Translations under genes and position numbers: made by a program
Origin: Citrobacter sp. wls619
GTDB lineage: Bacteria > Pseudomonadota > Gammaproteobacteria > Enterobacterales > Enterobacteriaceae
Assembly (NCBI RefSeq): GCF_005281345.1
Contig: NZ_SZXJ01000055.1
Span: 1 to 38,150, forward strand
Length of the DNA stretch: 38,150 nt
Direction: 5' to 3'
In this document: one piece after another, positions 7,085 through 13,909 of the stretch
How the letters are laid out: each line of letters begins with the position of its first letter
Numbering within the stretch: position 1 is the stretch's first letter
The notes under the pieces: model-generated
Database searches by the model: none
Told to the model about the DNA's origin: nothing
What the model saw: only the letters and a program-made list of their open reading frames with translations

Positions 7085-7792
7085 TTAGTTCCAAACTGTA
7101 GATGTCCAAAACACCCTACCAACAACTTCTACGCCGGACATCTTCGCTACCTCATCAGGGTACTCATCCGCGTTATAGCTACGAATAGTCACCTCATCTG
7201 GACCTGTCCGGTACAGGAGTTTGATCCGCTTCCATCCTTCCTGGTTGATCGCGTATATCTTTCCATCAACGATTTTTTTATCTTCGATGTTAACAGCCAC
7301 TGTTGTGCCGTCTGGTATGAGAGGTTCCATACTGTTCCCGGCTGCGGGGAAACAGATAATGCCTGAACCATCTGTACTTGCTCCAACTCTTCTCAGGGTC
7401 GACTTCGAAAACCTCAGTTTATAGCCGTTGTAATCTTCTTCCATAACTCTGCCGCTTCCGCATGCAAACTCAATATCCTTAAGAAATGGGACTTCCACTT
7501 CATCATCATCTAAAGGTGTGCTGCTATCCCAAGTTTCGACCTTGGTCCACTTTTCTTCTGGAGGGAAATCATCTGATTTGCGGATGGCTCCAACTCCTTC
7601 GCTTAACCACTCCGGCCGCACGCCAAGGACATTGGCTATCTGTACAAGCTTAGTTGTCGATTTTGCCTTACCAGATACTAGCTTTTGAATTGCTCCCTGT
7701 GACACGCCGACTGCTTCAGCCAACTGGCTTTGGGTCAGCCCAGCCTTCTGCATGCTGTCTTTTAGCCGGTCCGAAAAAGTCGTTCCACTCAT
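7085..7792 (-). CDS. cI: CI-like prophage repressor (XRE helix-turn-helix plus S24 autoprotease)
   Basis: This 235-residue LexA/CI-type repressor keeps the prophage silent. Residues about 10-60 form the helix-turn-helix (TQSQLAEAVGVSQGAIQKL). The C-terminal half is a peptidase S24 domain with nucleophile Ser154 (GNSMEPLIPDG) and probable Lys188 (WKRIK). The hinge cleavage site reads FACGSG, so the scissile pair would be Cys111-Gly112 as in UmuD rather than Ala-Gly as in lambda CI. RecA-stimulated cleavage should induce the phage. It is divergent from the Cro-like gene and expressed from a P_RM-like promoter flanked by operators. Confidence 0.93.
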   Translation of the reverse strand: MSGTTFSDRLKDSMQKAGLTQSQLAEAVGVSQGAIQKLVSGKAKSTTKLVQIANVLGVRPEWLSEGVGAIRKSDDFPPEEKWTKVETWDSSTPLDDDEVEVPFLKDIEFACGSGRVMEEDYNGYKLRFSKSTLRRVGASTDGSGIICFPAAGNSMEPLIPDGTTVAVNIEDKKIVDGKIYAINQEGWKRIKLLYRTGPDEVTIRSYNADEYPDEVAKMSGVEVVGRVFWTSTVWN

Positions 7793-7822
7793 GATTTCGC
7801 CTCTGGTTAATACGATCGGATT

Positions 7823-7851
7823 AATTTAGTACAAAAGCATTTTCCATTCAA
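7823..7851 (-). promoter_or_regulatory. P_RM-like promoter of the CI gene
   Basis: Minus-strand -35 TTGAAT (7851-7846) and -10 TAAATT (7828-7823) are separated by 17 bases. The operator at 7850-7863 abuts the -35, where a bound repressor could activate. The operator at 7809-7822 lies just downstream of the -10, where it would repress. Confidence 0.6.
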
Positions 7852-7864
7852 CACCAGAGTATTC

Positions 7865-7893
7865 TTGCTAAATTAATACTATAGTAATATCAT
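7865..7893 (+). promoter_or_regulatory. P_R-like early right promoter
   Basis: The -35 TTGCTA (7865-7870) and -10 TATCAT (7888-7893) are separated by 17 bases. One operator (7875-7888) fills the spacer and another (7897-7910) covers the start region, so repressor binding would block it. Confidence 0.58.
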
Positions 7894-7925
7894 CCAAATC
7901 CTAAAGTATTTTTAAGGGCGGTATT

Positions 7926-8156
7926 ATGTCAGAAAACGCTATCCAGAAAGCAGTGCGGTTGGCAGGGGGGCAATCTGCGTTGGCTAGAGCCATCGGTGTT
8001 ACTCAGGGGGCAGTTTGGAAGTGGCTTAACAACCTTCAGAAGATTTCTCCAGAAAATGCAGTTGCTATTTCAATAGCTACCAGAGGGGAGGTTAAACCAT
8101 ATGAATTGCGACCAGATATCCCACTGGTATTCCCTCGACCTACAGAGGGGGCCTGA
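7926..8156 (+). CDS. cro: Cro-like / YdaS-type DNA-binding regulator
   Basis: This 76-residue protein is a single helix-turn-helix domain: MSENAIQKAVRLAGG, then QSALARAIGVTQGAVWKWL, which is the Cro/YdaS-family pattern. AAGGGCGG lies before the ATG. As the first gene of the rightward operon and divergent from CI, it should bind the shared operators and lower repressor synthesis during lytic growth. The label Cro is functional rather than a claim of orthology to lambda Cro. Confidence 0.85.
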   Translation: MSENAIQKAVRLAGGQSALARAIGVTQGAVWKWLNNLQKISPENAVAISIATRGEVKPYELRPDIPLVFPRPTEGA

Positions 8157-8157
8157 T

Positions 8158-8451
8158 ATGTCTCCGGCATTTCAGCAGGTTGAAATGCCCTCTGTGTATT
8201 GCCAAGCAGACTGCGATTGGATAGGCGAGCAACTTCAGATACTCAGCGTTGCAGCCAGACAAAAAGCTATCCAACGTTATGCAACTGTGTATCAGGAGAC
8301 GTTCGAGGCCGAACCCGTTTCGTACCGCAAGGAGAACCGGGCAAGGCATGAAGCAAACACAAGGCTTCGCCTGTTTGTGAGAAATCAGGGCAGAGCTTTA
8401 CAGGGGTATACCGCCGAACCTCCCCTGGCTGGAACGCGACAGCGCTCCTGA
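8158..8451 (+). CDS. Phage protein in the CII position, unknown function
   Basis: This 97-residue protein starts at the ATG one base after the Cro-like stop, with GAGGGGG just upstream. It is helical and basic toward the C-terminus (VSYRKENRARHEANTRLRLF). It has Cys/His residues near the N-terminus (VYCQADCDW) but no clear zinc motif. It occupies the place of CII in lambda, but I see no CII-like helix-turn-helix, so I leave it unnamed. The two same-loop hairpins begin five bases after its stop. Confidence 0.65.
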   Translation: MSPAFQQVEMPSVYCQADCDWIGEQLQILSVAARQKAIQRYATVYQETFEAEPVSYRKENRARHEANTRLRLFVRNQGRALQGYTAEPPLAGTRQRS

Positions 8452-8455
8452 TTGT

Positions 8456-8501
8456 TTCGGGTTTAAAGGTACCCGAACAGAAGCAGGCTTAAAGGTGCCT
8501 G
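8456..8501 (+). other. Tandem RNA hairpins with identical 8-base loops
   Basis: Hairpin 1 is TTCGGGT (8456-8462), loop TTAAAGGT, ACCCGAA (8471-8477). Hairpin 2 is CAGGC (8484-8488), the same loop TTAAAGGT, GCCTG (8497-8501). Stem sequences differ while pairing and loop are preserved. There is no U-run, so they are not ordinary terminators. An antitermination (put- or nut-like) or protein-binding role is possible. An alternative fold pairs GAACAG in the right arm of hairpin 1 with CTGTTC downstream. Confidence 0.6.
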
Positions 8502-8563
8502 TTCAGGTTGGCAACCGACTGACCCAACTCCTCATATGTACTAGGTAGGTAGTACGTTTTTAT

Positions 8564-8617
8564 GGGGAAGAGGGAAAGGGGGGTAAGGGGGGATTGGGTG
8601 CAGGGGTAGGAATAGGG
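8564..8617 (+). repeat. G-run tract with G-quadruplex potential
   Basis: Seven runs of three or more G occur within 54 bases (8564-8567, 8572-8574, 8578-8583, 8587-8592, 8596-8598, 8603-8606, 8615-8617), with loops of 3-4 bases except the last (8 bases). The tract is noncoding and lies in the early right leader, so it would form in the nontemplate strand and in the RNA. Confidence 0.7.
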
Positions 8618-8782
8618 TCTTTTCCAACAGGAGAGATCCATTGGTTAAGTAGATCCCAGTCTTAAGGGCGCAATTAAAAAAACGCTCGTATCAGCAAGAT
8701 AGTACAAGGCGTTCAGGCGCTGGGAACGAAAAAGGGTTCTTCCTGGAAGAGTGATTTTTCAGAGGAACTGAATCAGAAGGGA

Positions 8783-8812
8783 GGCTGGCAGCCTTTGGGG
8801 AGGCCACCAGCC
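8783..8812 (+). promoter_or_regulatory. Hairpin upstream of leader peptide and helicase
   Basis: GGCTGG (8783-8788) pairs with CCAGCC (8807-8812). After a CA/CA internal loop, GCCT pairs with AGGC, closing loop TTGGGG. It ends five bases before the ribosome-binding region of the 19-codon leader frame, so it may affect translation of the replication operon. The rest of 8502-8828 shows no convincing gene. Confidence 0.45.
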
Positions 8813-8828
8813 ATGTGAGGGGGAATCC

Positions 8829-8888
8829 ATGAAAACCACATCACAAAATTATTATCTCATCAGCACGGGAGCTGCACAATGGAGCTGA
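8829..8888 (+). CDS. Possible 19-codon leader peptide overlapping the helicase start
   Basis: The frame reads MKTTSQNYYLISTGAAQWS and stops at 8886-8888, ten bases past the first base of the helicase ATG (8879). GTGAGGGGG lies at good distance before its ATG. Translation through it would deliver ribosomes to the helicase start, so coupling is likely if it is real. Its small size makes the call uncertain. Confidence 0.42.
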   Translation: MKTTSQNYYLISTGAAQWS

Positions 8889-10444
8889 CGATCACGCCGA
8901 ATTTTGCACAGGAGCGAGCGCTAAACATGTTGCGCCGTGACTGGAAGGCAAACGACACCTTCATGGTGTATTCGCCAACCGGTAGCGGTAAAACGGGTTT
9001 GGCCGCCTTCATCGTTGCCGGGTTTGTCAGCCGTGGTATGCGCGTCCTGTTCTGTGCACCGTACACCATCCTGATCGGTCAGACGGCTAATCGGTTCGTG
9101 GAGTATGGATTACCGGGGGATGAAATCGGTTATATCTGGGCGGATCACCCAAACTACGATCCTGCCCGTAAAATTCAGATTGCCAGCGCCGACACACTTA
9201 TTCGTCGTGTTTTTCCTGAAAATATCGATCTGCTTATTATCGACGAAGCGCACCTGCGTAAAAAACGCATCCTGAAGGATATCGAACGGCTGCGCGGCAA
9301 AGGCGTAAAGGTGATTGGCCTGTCGGGTACACCGTTTTCACCGTTCCTGGGCAAATACTATGACCGACTGATTAAACCGACCACCATCGGCGAGTTAATC
9401 CAGCGTGGCGATCTGAGTAAATACGAATTTTACGCGCCAACAAAGCCGGATCTGAAAGGCGTAAAAACCAAGTCTTCGCTTGAATACGGCAACGATTACA
9501 ACGAAACGCAGCTGGCTGAAATTATGTGTGGCTCTACGCTGGTGGGCGACATCGTACAGAACTGGCTGGAGAATGGCCGGGATCTGCCTACCATCGCTTT
9601 CTGCGTCAACGTAGCCCATGCCAATTTCCTGACAATCCAGTTTAACCAGGCTGGTGTTAACGCTGAGGTCATGACCGCCGACACTCCAGTGGATGAGAGA
9701 CAGACCATCATTCACCGCTTTGAAACTGGTGCAACGAAAATCATCGTTAGTGTGGGCGTTCTGGTGGCCGGCTTCGATAGTGACGTTCGATGCATCATCT
9801 ACGCCAGGCCAACAAAAAGCGAAATTCGCTGGCTGCAGGCGCTCGGACGTGGCCTGCGCACCGCACCGGGTAAAGAGTCCTGCCTCATCTTCGATCACAG
9901 TGGCACCGTGCACCGCCTCGGTTATCCGGATTCTATCGAGTATGACGATCTCCCCGGTAAGTCTGACGGCATGGAGGAAAGCGCACGCCGCGCAGCTGAG
10001 GAACGGGCCGAAAAGCTCCCACATGAATGTTCTCAATGCCACTACATGAAACCCGCTGGTGTGTACGCGTGCCCCAAATGCGGACATAAGCCGCTGGGCG
10101 GTGAGGACGTCGATACGGATACCGGACGCAAACTCAAAAAGCTGGGTAAAAACCAGCATCTGCCCACGAAGGCAGAGAAACAGGCCTGGTGGAGCCAAAT
10201 AAAATTCTATCAGCGCCAGCGCGTATCGCAGGGGAAAAAGCCCGTTAGTGATGGCTGGTGCGCAAACACTTTTCGCGAGCGTTTCGACGAGTGGCCTAAC
10301 GGGCTGAGTGATTTCCCGATGGAGATTACACCGACCGTTTCGAATTTCATCCGGCACAAATTGATCGCTTACGCGAAAGGTCAGGAGAAGGCCAAACGTA
10401 TGCAGGCGGCATCTGGTGCACCTGCGCCATCCTCCATTGGGTAA
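8879..10444 (+). CDS. SF2 (DEAD/DEAH-type) replication helicase with zinc ribbon
   Basis: This 521-residue ATPase/helicase probably unwinds the phage origin. Motif I SPTGSGKT is at 32-39, motif II DEAH at 122-125, motif III SGT at 149-151 and motif VI QALGRGLR at 320-327, so both RecA-like lobes are intact. A four-cysteine zinc ribbon (Cys384, Cys387, Cys398, Cys401) follows, then a basic C-terminal tail. GGGAG precedes the ATG inside the leader peptide frame. The adjacent separate primase suggests a two-protein replication initiator rather than a fused P4-alpha-type protein or a lambda O/P pair. Confidence 0.9.
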   Translation: MELTITPNFAQERALNMLRRDWKANDTFMVYSPTGSGKTGLAAFIVAGFVSRGMRVLFCAPYTILIGQTANRFVEYGLPGDEIGYIWADHPNYDPARKIQIASADTLIRRVFPENIDLLIIDEAHLRKKRILKDIERLRGKGVKVIGLSGTPFSPFLGKYYDRLIKPTTIGELIQRGDLSKYEFYAPTKPDLKGVKTKSSLEYGNDYNETQLAEIMCGSTLVGDIVQNWLENGRDLPTIAFCVNVAHANFLTIQFNQAGVNAEVMTADTPVDERQTIIHRFETGATKIIVSVGVLVAGFDSDVRCIIYARPTKSEIRWLQALGRGLRTAPGKESCLIFDHSGTVHRLGYPDSIEYDDLPGKSDGMEESARRAAEERAEKLPHECSQCHYMKPAGVYACPKCGHKPLGGEDVDTDTGRKLKKLGKNQHLPTKAEKQAWWSQIKFYQRQRVSQGKKPVSDGWCANTFRERFDEWPNGLSDFPMEITPTVSNFIRHKLIAYAKGQEKAKRMQAASGAPAPSSIG

Positions 10445-10491
10445 GCACAGAAAGTGATTAGCGATATCAAACAGCAGTTAGGAAAACGAGC

Positions 10492-11460
10492 ATGAAGACG
10501 GCAGAAGCAGCAATCGGGCATTGGCCTACCATCTTTGAGCACTTCGGCCTTCCGCCGATCACCGGTAAAAACCACTTTAAAGGCGAATGCCCGGTATGTG
10601 GAGCACGCGGCAAGCTACGTATTGATGACCGCGACGGTCGGGGAACGTGGATTTGTACCTGCGGCAACGGTGACGGTATGAAGCTTGTCACTCTGACACA
10701 GGGGAAGCCATTTAATGAGGTTTGCAGGGAAATAGACCACCTGATCGGTAATGATTTTCAGCGTGTAAAAATCCCGGTCAGCAGCAGTGCTACCAGCCTG
10801 CGTACAAAGGTTCTGAATAAGTTCGCGAAGCTGCAGCCGTTGCGTGGCACTTCTGGTGCTGCGTATCTCAACGCGCGCGGCATTTTCAGTCTGCCGCTTG
10901 AAGCGATCCGCTTCAACGATAAGCAGCGCCATGCAGGGAGGGTGTATCAGTCGCTTTATTCCCTCGCCACCGACGATAAAGGAGAACTGTGCTATCTGCA
11001 CCAGACATTACTCGATGGCGCAAAAAAGGCAGATATCGGCACCAGTGCAAAGCGACAAAAATCCCTGCAGGAAGATAACTATCTTGATCACGCCCGTTCA
11101 GTGGCGATCAGGATGTTCCCGGTGGCCAGCACACTTGGTATCGCCGAAGGCATCGAAACGGCTCTGTCTGCGCACCAGATTTATAACGTAAATACCTGGG
11201 CAACCATGACGGCCAACTTCATGAAGAAATTCCGCGTTCCGGCTGGCGTTAAGCACCTCATTATTTTTGCTGACCGTGACGAGAACAGCGCTACCGGGTT
11301 GGCTGCGGCCTATGAATGCGCTCATGCCAATCTGCTGGCAAAGAATGACCTACAGCGAGTGAGCGTGTACTGGCCCGATCACGATGATTTCAACAATATG
11401 CTCATGAACGGCGATCAGGTTCGTGAGCTGGTTTTCCACAAGAAAAAGGCGGCTGCGTAA
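10492..11460 (+). CDS. P4-type DNA primase (zinc finger plus Toprim)
   Basis: This 322-residue primase has an N-terminal zinc-binding region with CPVCGARGKL and WICTCGNGDG (Cys33, Cys36, Cys55, Cys57), as in the P4 alpha primase. The Toprim domain starts near 214 with AEGIETA (Glu219) and the metal-binding FADRDEN (Asp261, Asp263). There is no helicase domain; the upstream SF2 helicase would supply that activity. AGGAAAACG lies before the ATG. It ends in a TAATG overlap with the next gene. Confidence 0.9.
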   Translation: MKTAEAAIGHWPTIFEHFGLPPITGKNHFKGECPVCGARGKLRIDDRDGRGTWICTCGNGDGMKLVTLTQGKPFNEVCREIDHLIGNDFQRVKIPVSSSATSLRTKVLNKFAKLQPLRGTSGAAYLNARGIFSLPLEAIRFNDKQRHAGRVYQSLYSLATDDKGELCYLHQTLLDGAKKADIGTSAKRQKSLQEDNYLDHARSVAIRMFPVASTLGIAEGIETALSAHQIYNVNTWATMTANFMKKFRVPAGVKHLIIFADRDENSATGLAAAYECAHANLLAKNDLQRVSVYWPDHDDFNNMLMNGDQVRELVFHKKKAAA

Positions 11461-12320
11461 TGCGTACAGATAACAACGAACATAAAGCACTATTCACCAT
11501 CCCGACGGCAGCGCACAGCTCAGCCCTGGTAAACATCAAACCTCTACCTGAGCAACGGAGAATCACCGGGCATAAACAGACTGATGCCTATCTGTGGGTA
11601 CTGGAGGTTATCCGCCTGAATGAACCGGCACATCTGGACGCAGCAGAAGCCGCGCTGGAGAAAATTAAAATCTCTCCAAAAGAGGCCGAGGAACGGTATT
11701 CCCGTTATCTTCTGGAGAATGGCTGCGATCCTTTCCAGGTAGCTTTCGGTACCATTGGCATGGATAACCCGGCCAGGGCTATTGAGAATGCGCGTAAGAA
11801 CATCAAGAAAGCTGCTGATGTGCGCGCTACGTTCGGCAGCTATGAGGCTGCGATGGAGGACGTAGAGGCCGAGCGAGTGATCAGGTCTTCCCCAAAATTT
11901 ACTGATGATTACCAGTGGGGATGGACAGTAGACGAAAAAAGAGACGGAAGCATTGGCGGCAGCCGTATGAATGAAATTGATGAGCAGCGTCGCGCATATG
12001 TTGATGGCTATCGTGACGTTCTGCCAGAGCCTCATACACTGTCAGATGTTGTTCGTGAGTTTGTTTACTGGGACTGGCTCTACAGCGTTCGCCACACTTC
12101 AGGTCAGGAACTCGGTTATGAATTTGGTTATTCCGAGCACCATGAATCTGTGTACGACCGTGAGCGATACCTGGAAAAATTTCTGGCGACCATCAAACCT
12201 GTGACACGCGTTGAAGCTGTCGAGGTTTGCAGCTGGTTTCTGGCAAGTGGAAAGGGCGAATACATGGAAGACAACGGCGCGGCGGTCATTCTTAATCTGG
12301 TTGGGGAGTGCGAACAATGA
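11460..12320 (+). CDS. Early phage protein linked to replication/Q operon, unknown function
   Basis: This 286-residue soluble acidic protein overlaps the primase stop (TAATG) and the antiterminator start (ATGA), so it is translated as one unit with them. The N-terminal third is moderately basic with ITGHKQTDAYLWVLEVIRL, the centre is helical (ARAIENARKNIKKAADV), and the last part is aromatic and acidic (FVYWDWLYSVRHTSGQELG). I recognise it only as a hypothetical protein type seen between replication and Q genes. No catalytic motif is visible. Confidence 0.65.
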   Translation: MRTDNNEHKALFTIPTAAHSSALVNIKPLPEQRRITGHKQTDAYLWVLEVIRLNEPAHLDAAEAALEKIKISPKEAEERYSRYLLENGCDPFQVAFGTIGMDNPARAIENARKNIKKAADVRATFGSYEAAMEDVEAERVIRSSPKFTDDYQWGWTVDEKRDGSIGGSRMNEIDEQRRAYVDGYRDVLPEPHTLSDVVREFVYWDWLYSVRHTSGQELGYEFGYSEHHESVYDRERYLEKFLATIKPVTRVEAVEVCSWFLASGKGEYMEDNGAAVILNLVGECEQ

Positions 12321-13147
12321 AGCTTGAGGCATCGCTAAAACACTTCAGCCCACAGGGAATGCATATTAGCGACGACGTGAAAGGAACCTCTCCGGATCGT
12401 ATCACCGGCACCGATGTTATGGCGGCCATTGGTACCACCAGCAGCCGCGCGCGGTTTGGTCTGGCAGCCTTCTTTGGTAAGACCGGGATCAGTAAATCAG
12501 ATGAGCAGCTCGCAGTTCAGGCGCTGGCACGCCACGCAATGGAGACGGCACCAAAGAATGTGCGCAAAGCAGCCGGTGGTGAGTTGGGATGGTGCATGCT
12601 GATGCTGGCGCAATTTGCCTTTGCTGAATACTCGCGTTCGGCGGCCACCAGCGTGATGTGCCACAGCTGCAGCGGCAGCGGGAGAACATCCCGAACACAA
12701 ACCACGCGCAAAGTATCTTACCCGTGGGGTAAAGCGCCGTACTGGGCCAGTCGTTCGCGCGCAGTTCGTCCGTCAGACTGGGAGTTGTGGACAGAAGTTA
12801 CAGAGATTGTGCCTGCTGTCTGTGACGCTTGTGAAGGGAAAGGAGCGATAAGCGCCCGTTGCCGTTGTGGTGGAAAAGGTGAGGTGCTCGATCGCAAGGC
12901 TACGAAAGAGCATGGGGCGCCGGTGTTCAAAATCTGTGAGCGTTGTAGCGGGAATGGTTTTTCTTCTGTGCCGTCTACGGCTGCGTACAAAGCGATTCTG
13001 AAGCGTGTACCAGAGTTGCACGTCAGAACATGGACGCGCAACTGGAAGCCGTTTCTTGATACGCTGGTGGACAAATGCTGGCAGGAGGAGCGTAGAGCAG
13101 ACACTGCGTTTCAAAAAGCAACAGATTTTAATCAGGATGAGCACTAA
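12317..13147 (+). CDS. Q: Late-gene antitermination protein Q (zinc-finger type)
   Basis: This 276-residue protein is the last gene of the early right operon and fits the phage antitermination Q family. Its mark is a set of DnaJ-like CxxCxGxG elements: CHSCSGSG (Cys115/118), CDACEGKG (169/172), CRCGGKG (182/184) and CERCSGNG (207/210), likely binding two zinc ions. The ATG at 12317 overlaps the upstream stop as ATGA and is preferred over an earlier in-frame start at 12308. Q should load at the late promoter just downstream and let polymerase pass the terminators in the late operon. Confidence 0.85.
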   Translation: MKLEASLKHFSPQGMHISDDVKGTSPDRITGTDVMAAIGTTSSRARFGLAAFFGKTGISKSDEQLAVQALARHAMETAPKNVRKAAGGELGWCMLMLAQFAFAEYSRSAATSVMCHSCSGSGRTSRTQTTRKVSYPWGKAPYWASRSRAVRPSDWELWTEVTEIVPAVCDACEGKGAISARCRCGGKGEVLDRKATKEHGAPVFKICERCSGNGFSSVPSTAAYKAILKRVPELHVRTWTRNWKPFLDTLVDKCWQEERRADTAFQKATDFNQDEH

Positions 13148-13179
13148 AAGTGCGCGAAAGAAACGTTTGGGTGATGAGA

Positions 13180-13205
13180 GGTCGCAAAAGTGCGGCCTTT
13201 TTTTA
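13180..13205 (+). terminator. Terminator after Q
   Basis: A GGTCGC / GCGGCC stem with one T-G wobble and loop AAAAGT is followed by a run of seven T (13198-13204). It lies 33 bases after the Q stop and ends the early right transcript. Confidence 0.8.
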
Positions 13206-13255
13206 TTTCAAGAAATTTCGAACATAAAAAGAATATATGTAAGCAGATCTTTTAA

Positions 13256-13284
13256 TTGATGTTTTTTGTAACCTTGGTTAGGAT
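13256..13284 (+). promoter_or_regulatory. Candidate late promoter (P_R-prime)
   Basis: A -35 TTGATG (13256-13261) and -10 TAGGAT (13279-13284) are separated by 17 bases, about 110 bases downstream of Q, where the Q-dependent late promoter is expected. An imperfect hairpin (13321-13350, arms AGGCCC / GGGCCT and GCAG / CTGC) lies in its leader. Confidence 0.45.
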
Positions 13285-13457
13285 CTGTGAGTAGCGATAT
13301 TTCATTTCGCACAAAAGGAAAGGCCCCTGCAGTGTCACCTGCCAGGGCCTGATAAAAACATCGGTTTGAATGTTTTCATTGAGATCTCGATTGTGGAGAT
13401 TACCTCAAGCGTTTTCCCATGTAAAGCATTCAGCACCGAGTATTTTACAGGTGCTAT

Positions 13458-13703
13458 ATGCCAATTATCTGTGATAAGAACCACCGTTATAACCCGATGT
13501 TTAGCGTACTTCCTGATAGCCAAGCAAGTAATGGAAGACACAAATGCACGGCCTGCGCTTATGAGTTGGGCCTGATGAACAAAGCAGCCGGGATACCTCG
13601 CAGCCTTGATGAGTCAGTGTTGGATGGCTTGCCTGACAGCCAAGCCGGCGAGGTGAGACATAAAGACGCATTTAGCGCCTATAACATGGCTTATGACTAC
13701 TAA
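13458..13703 (+). CDS. Small protein with internal duplication, unknown function
   Basis: This 81-residue protein has CAGGTG upstream of its ATG. It contains two related segments: LPDSQASNGRHKCTACAY (about residues 18-35) and LPDSQAGEVRHKDAFSAY (about 58-75). The first copy keeps His/Cys residues that could bind zinc together with the N-terminal CDKNH; the second copy has lost the cysteines. It lies between the late promoter and two terminators, so it could be made before Q acts. I have seen similar hypothetical proteins in this position in lambdoid phages but know no function. Confidence 0.6.
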   Translation: MPIICDKNHRYNPMFSVLPDSQASNGRHKCTACAYELGLMNKAAGIPRSLDESVLDGLPDSQAGEVRHKDAFSAYNMAYDY

Positions 13704-13722
13704 CAGTTAGCAAGACTCAAAA

Positions 13723-13745
13723 CCCGGCCATCGAGCCGGGTTTTT
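13723..13745 (+). terminator. Late-leader terminator 1
   Basis: A CCCGGC / GCCGGG stem with loop CATCGA and five T residues. The flanking AAAA upstream also makes it usable on the other strand. Confidence 0.88.
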
Positions 13746-13798
13746 CTCACTCCTTCCCTGATCGGCCTCGCAGCATCTATTTTTTCAACGCTGAGGGC

Positions 13799-13828
13799 TT
13801 GATTTTGTCCGAAGTTGTCCTGTATGCT
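13799..13828 (+). promoter_or_regulatory. Weak candidate promoter in the late leader
   Basis: TTGATT (13799-13804) and TATGCT (13823-13828) are separated by 18 bases. Three TTGTCC-like repeats lie between. If active, its transcript would run about 50 bases to the next terminator, giving a short late-leader RNA. The evidence is only hexamer similarity. Confidence 0.28.
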
Positions 13829-13863
13829 TCAGATCGTAGGTTATTGCGCCTGCACGAATCAAA

Positions 13864-13886
13864 CCCGCCTCCGAGCGGGTTTTTTT
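13864..13886 (+). terminator. Late-leader terminator 2 (t_R-prime-like)
   Basis: A CCCGC / GCGGG stem with loop CTCCGA is followed by seven T residues. It sits 24 bases before the first lysis-region gene, so late expression requires read-through, consistent with Q control. Confidence 0.88.
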
Positions 13887-13909
13887 ATACCTAATTTGGG
13901 TCGCCGCGA

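Larger units (their letters stand above)
7809..7910. promoter_or_regulatory. Right operator array: four repressor half-palindrome sites
   Basis: Using the perfect site at O_L (AATACTATAGTATT) as reference, four relatives occur: 7809-7822 AATACGATCGGATT (plus strand), 7850-7863 (minus strand AATACTCTGGTGTT, 11 of 14), 7875-7888 AATACTATAGTAAT (13 of 14) and 7897-7910 (minus strand AATACTTTAGGATT, 12 of 14). Centre spacings are 41, 25 and 22 bases. They lie over or beside the promoters for both CI and Cro. Confidence 0.72.

Noticed and set aside
8563-8610. A 15-codon frame beginning MGKRERG in the G-rich tract
   Set aside because: It is a by-product of the G-runs and has no ribosome-binding site.
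9395-10357. A 320-codon open frame antisense to the helicase gene
   Set aside because: The sense strand encodes a complete helicase with ordered motifs; the antisense frame has no ribosome-binding site or recognisable domain and follows from GC-skewed codon positions.
13321-13350. Hairpin with arms AGGCCC/GGGCCT as a terminator
   Set aside because: No T-run follows on the plus strand; on the minus strand the flank is only weakly T-rich. It is noted only as part of the late leader.
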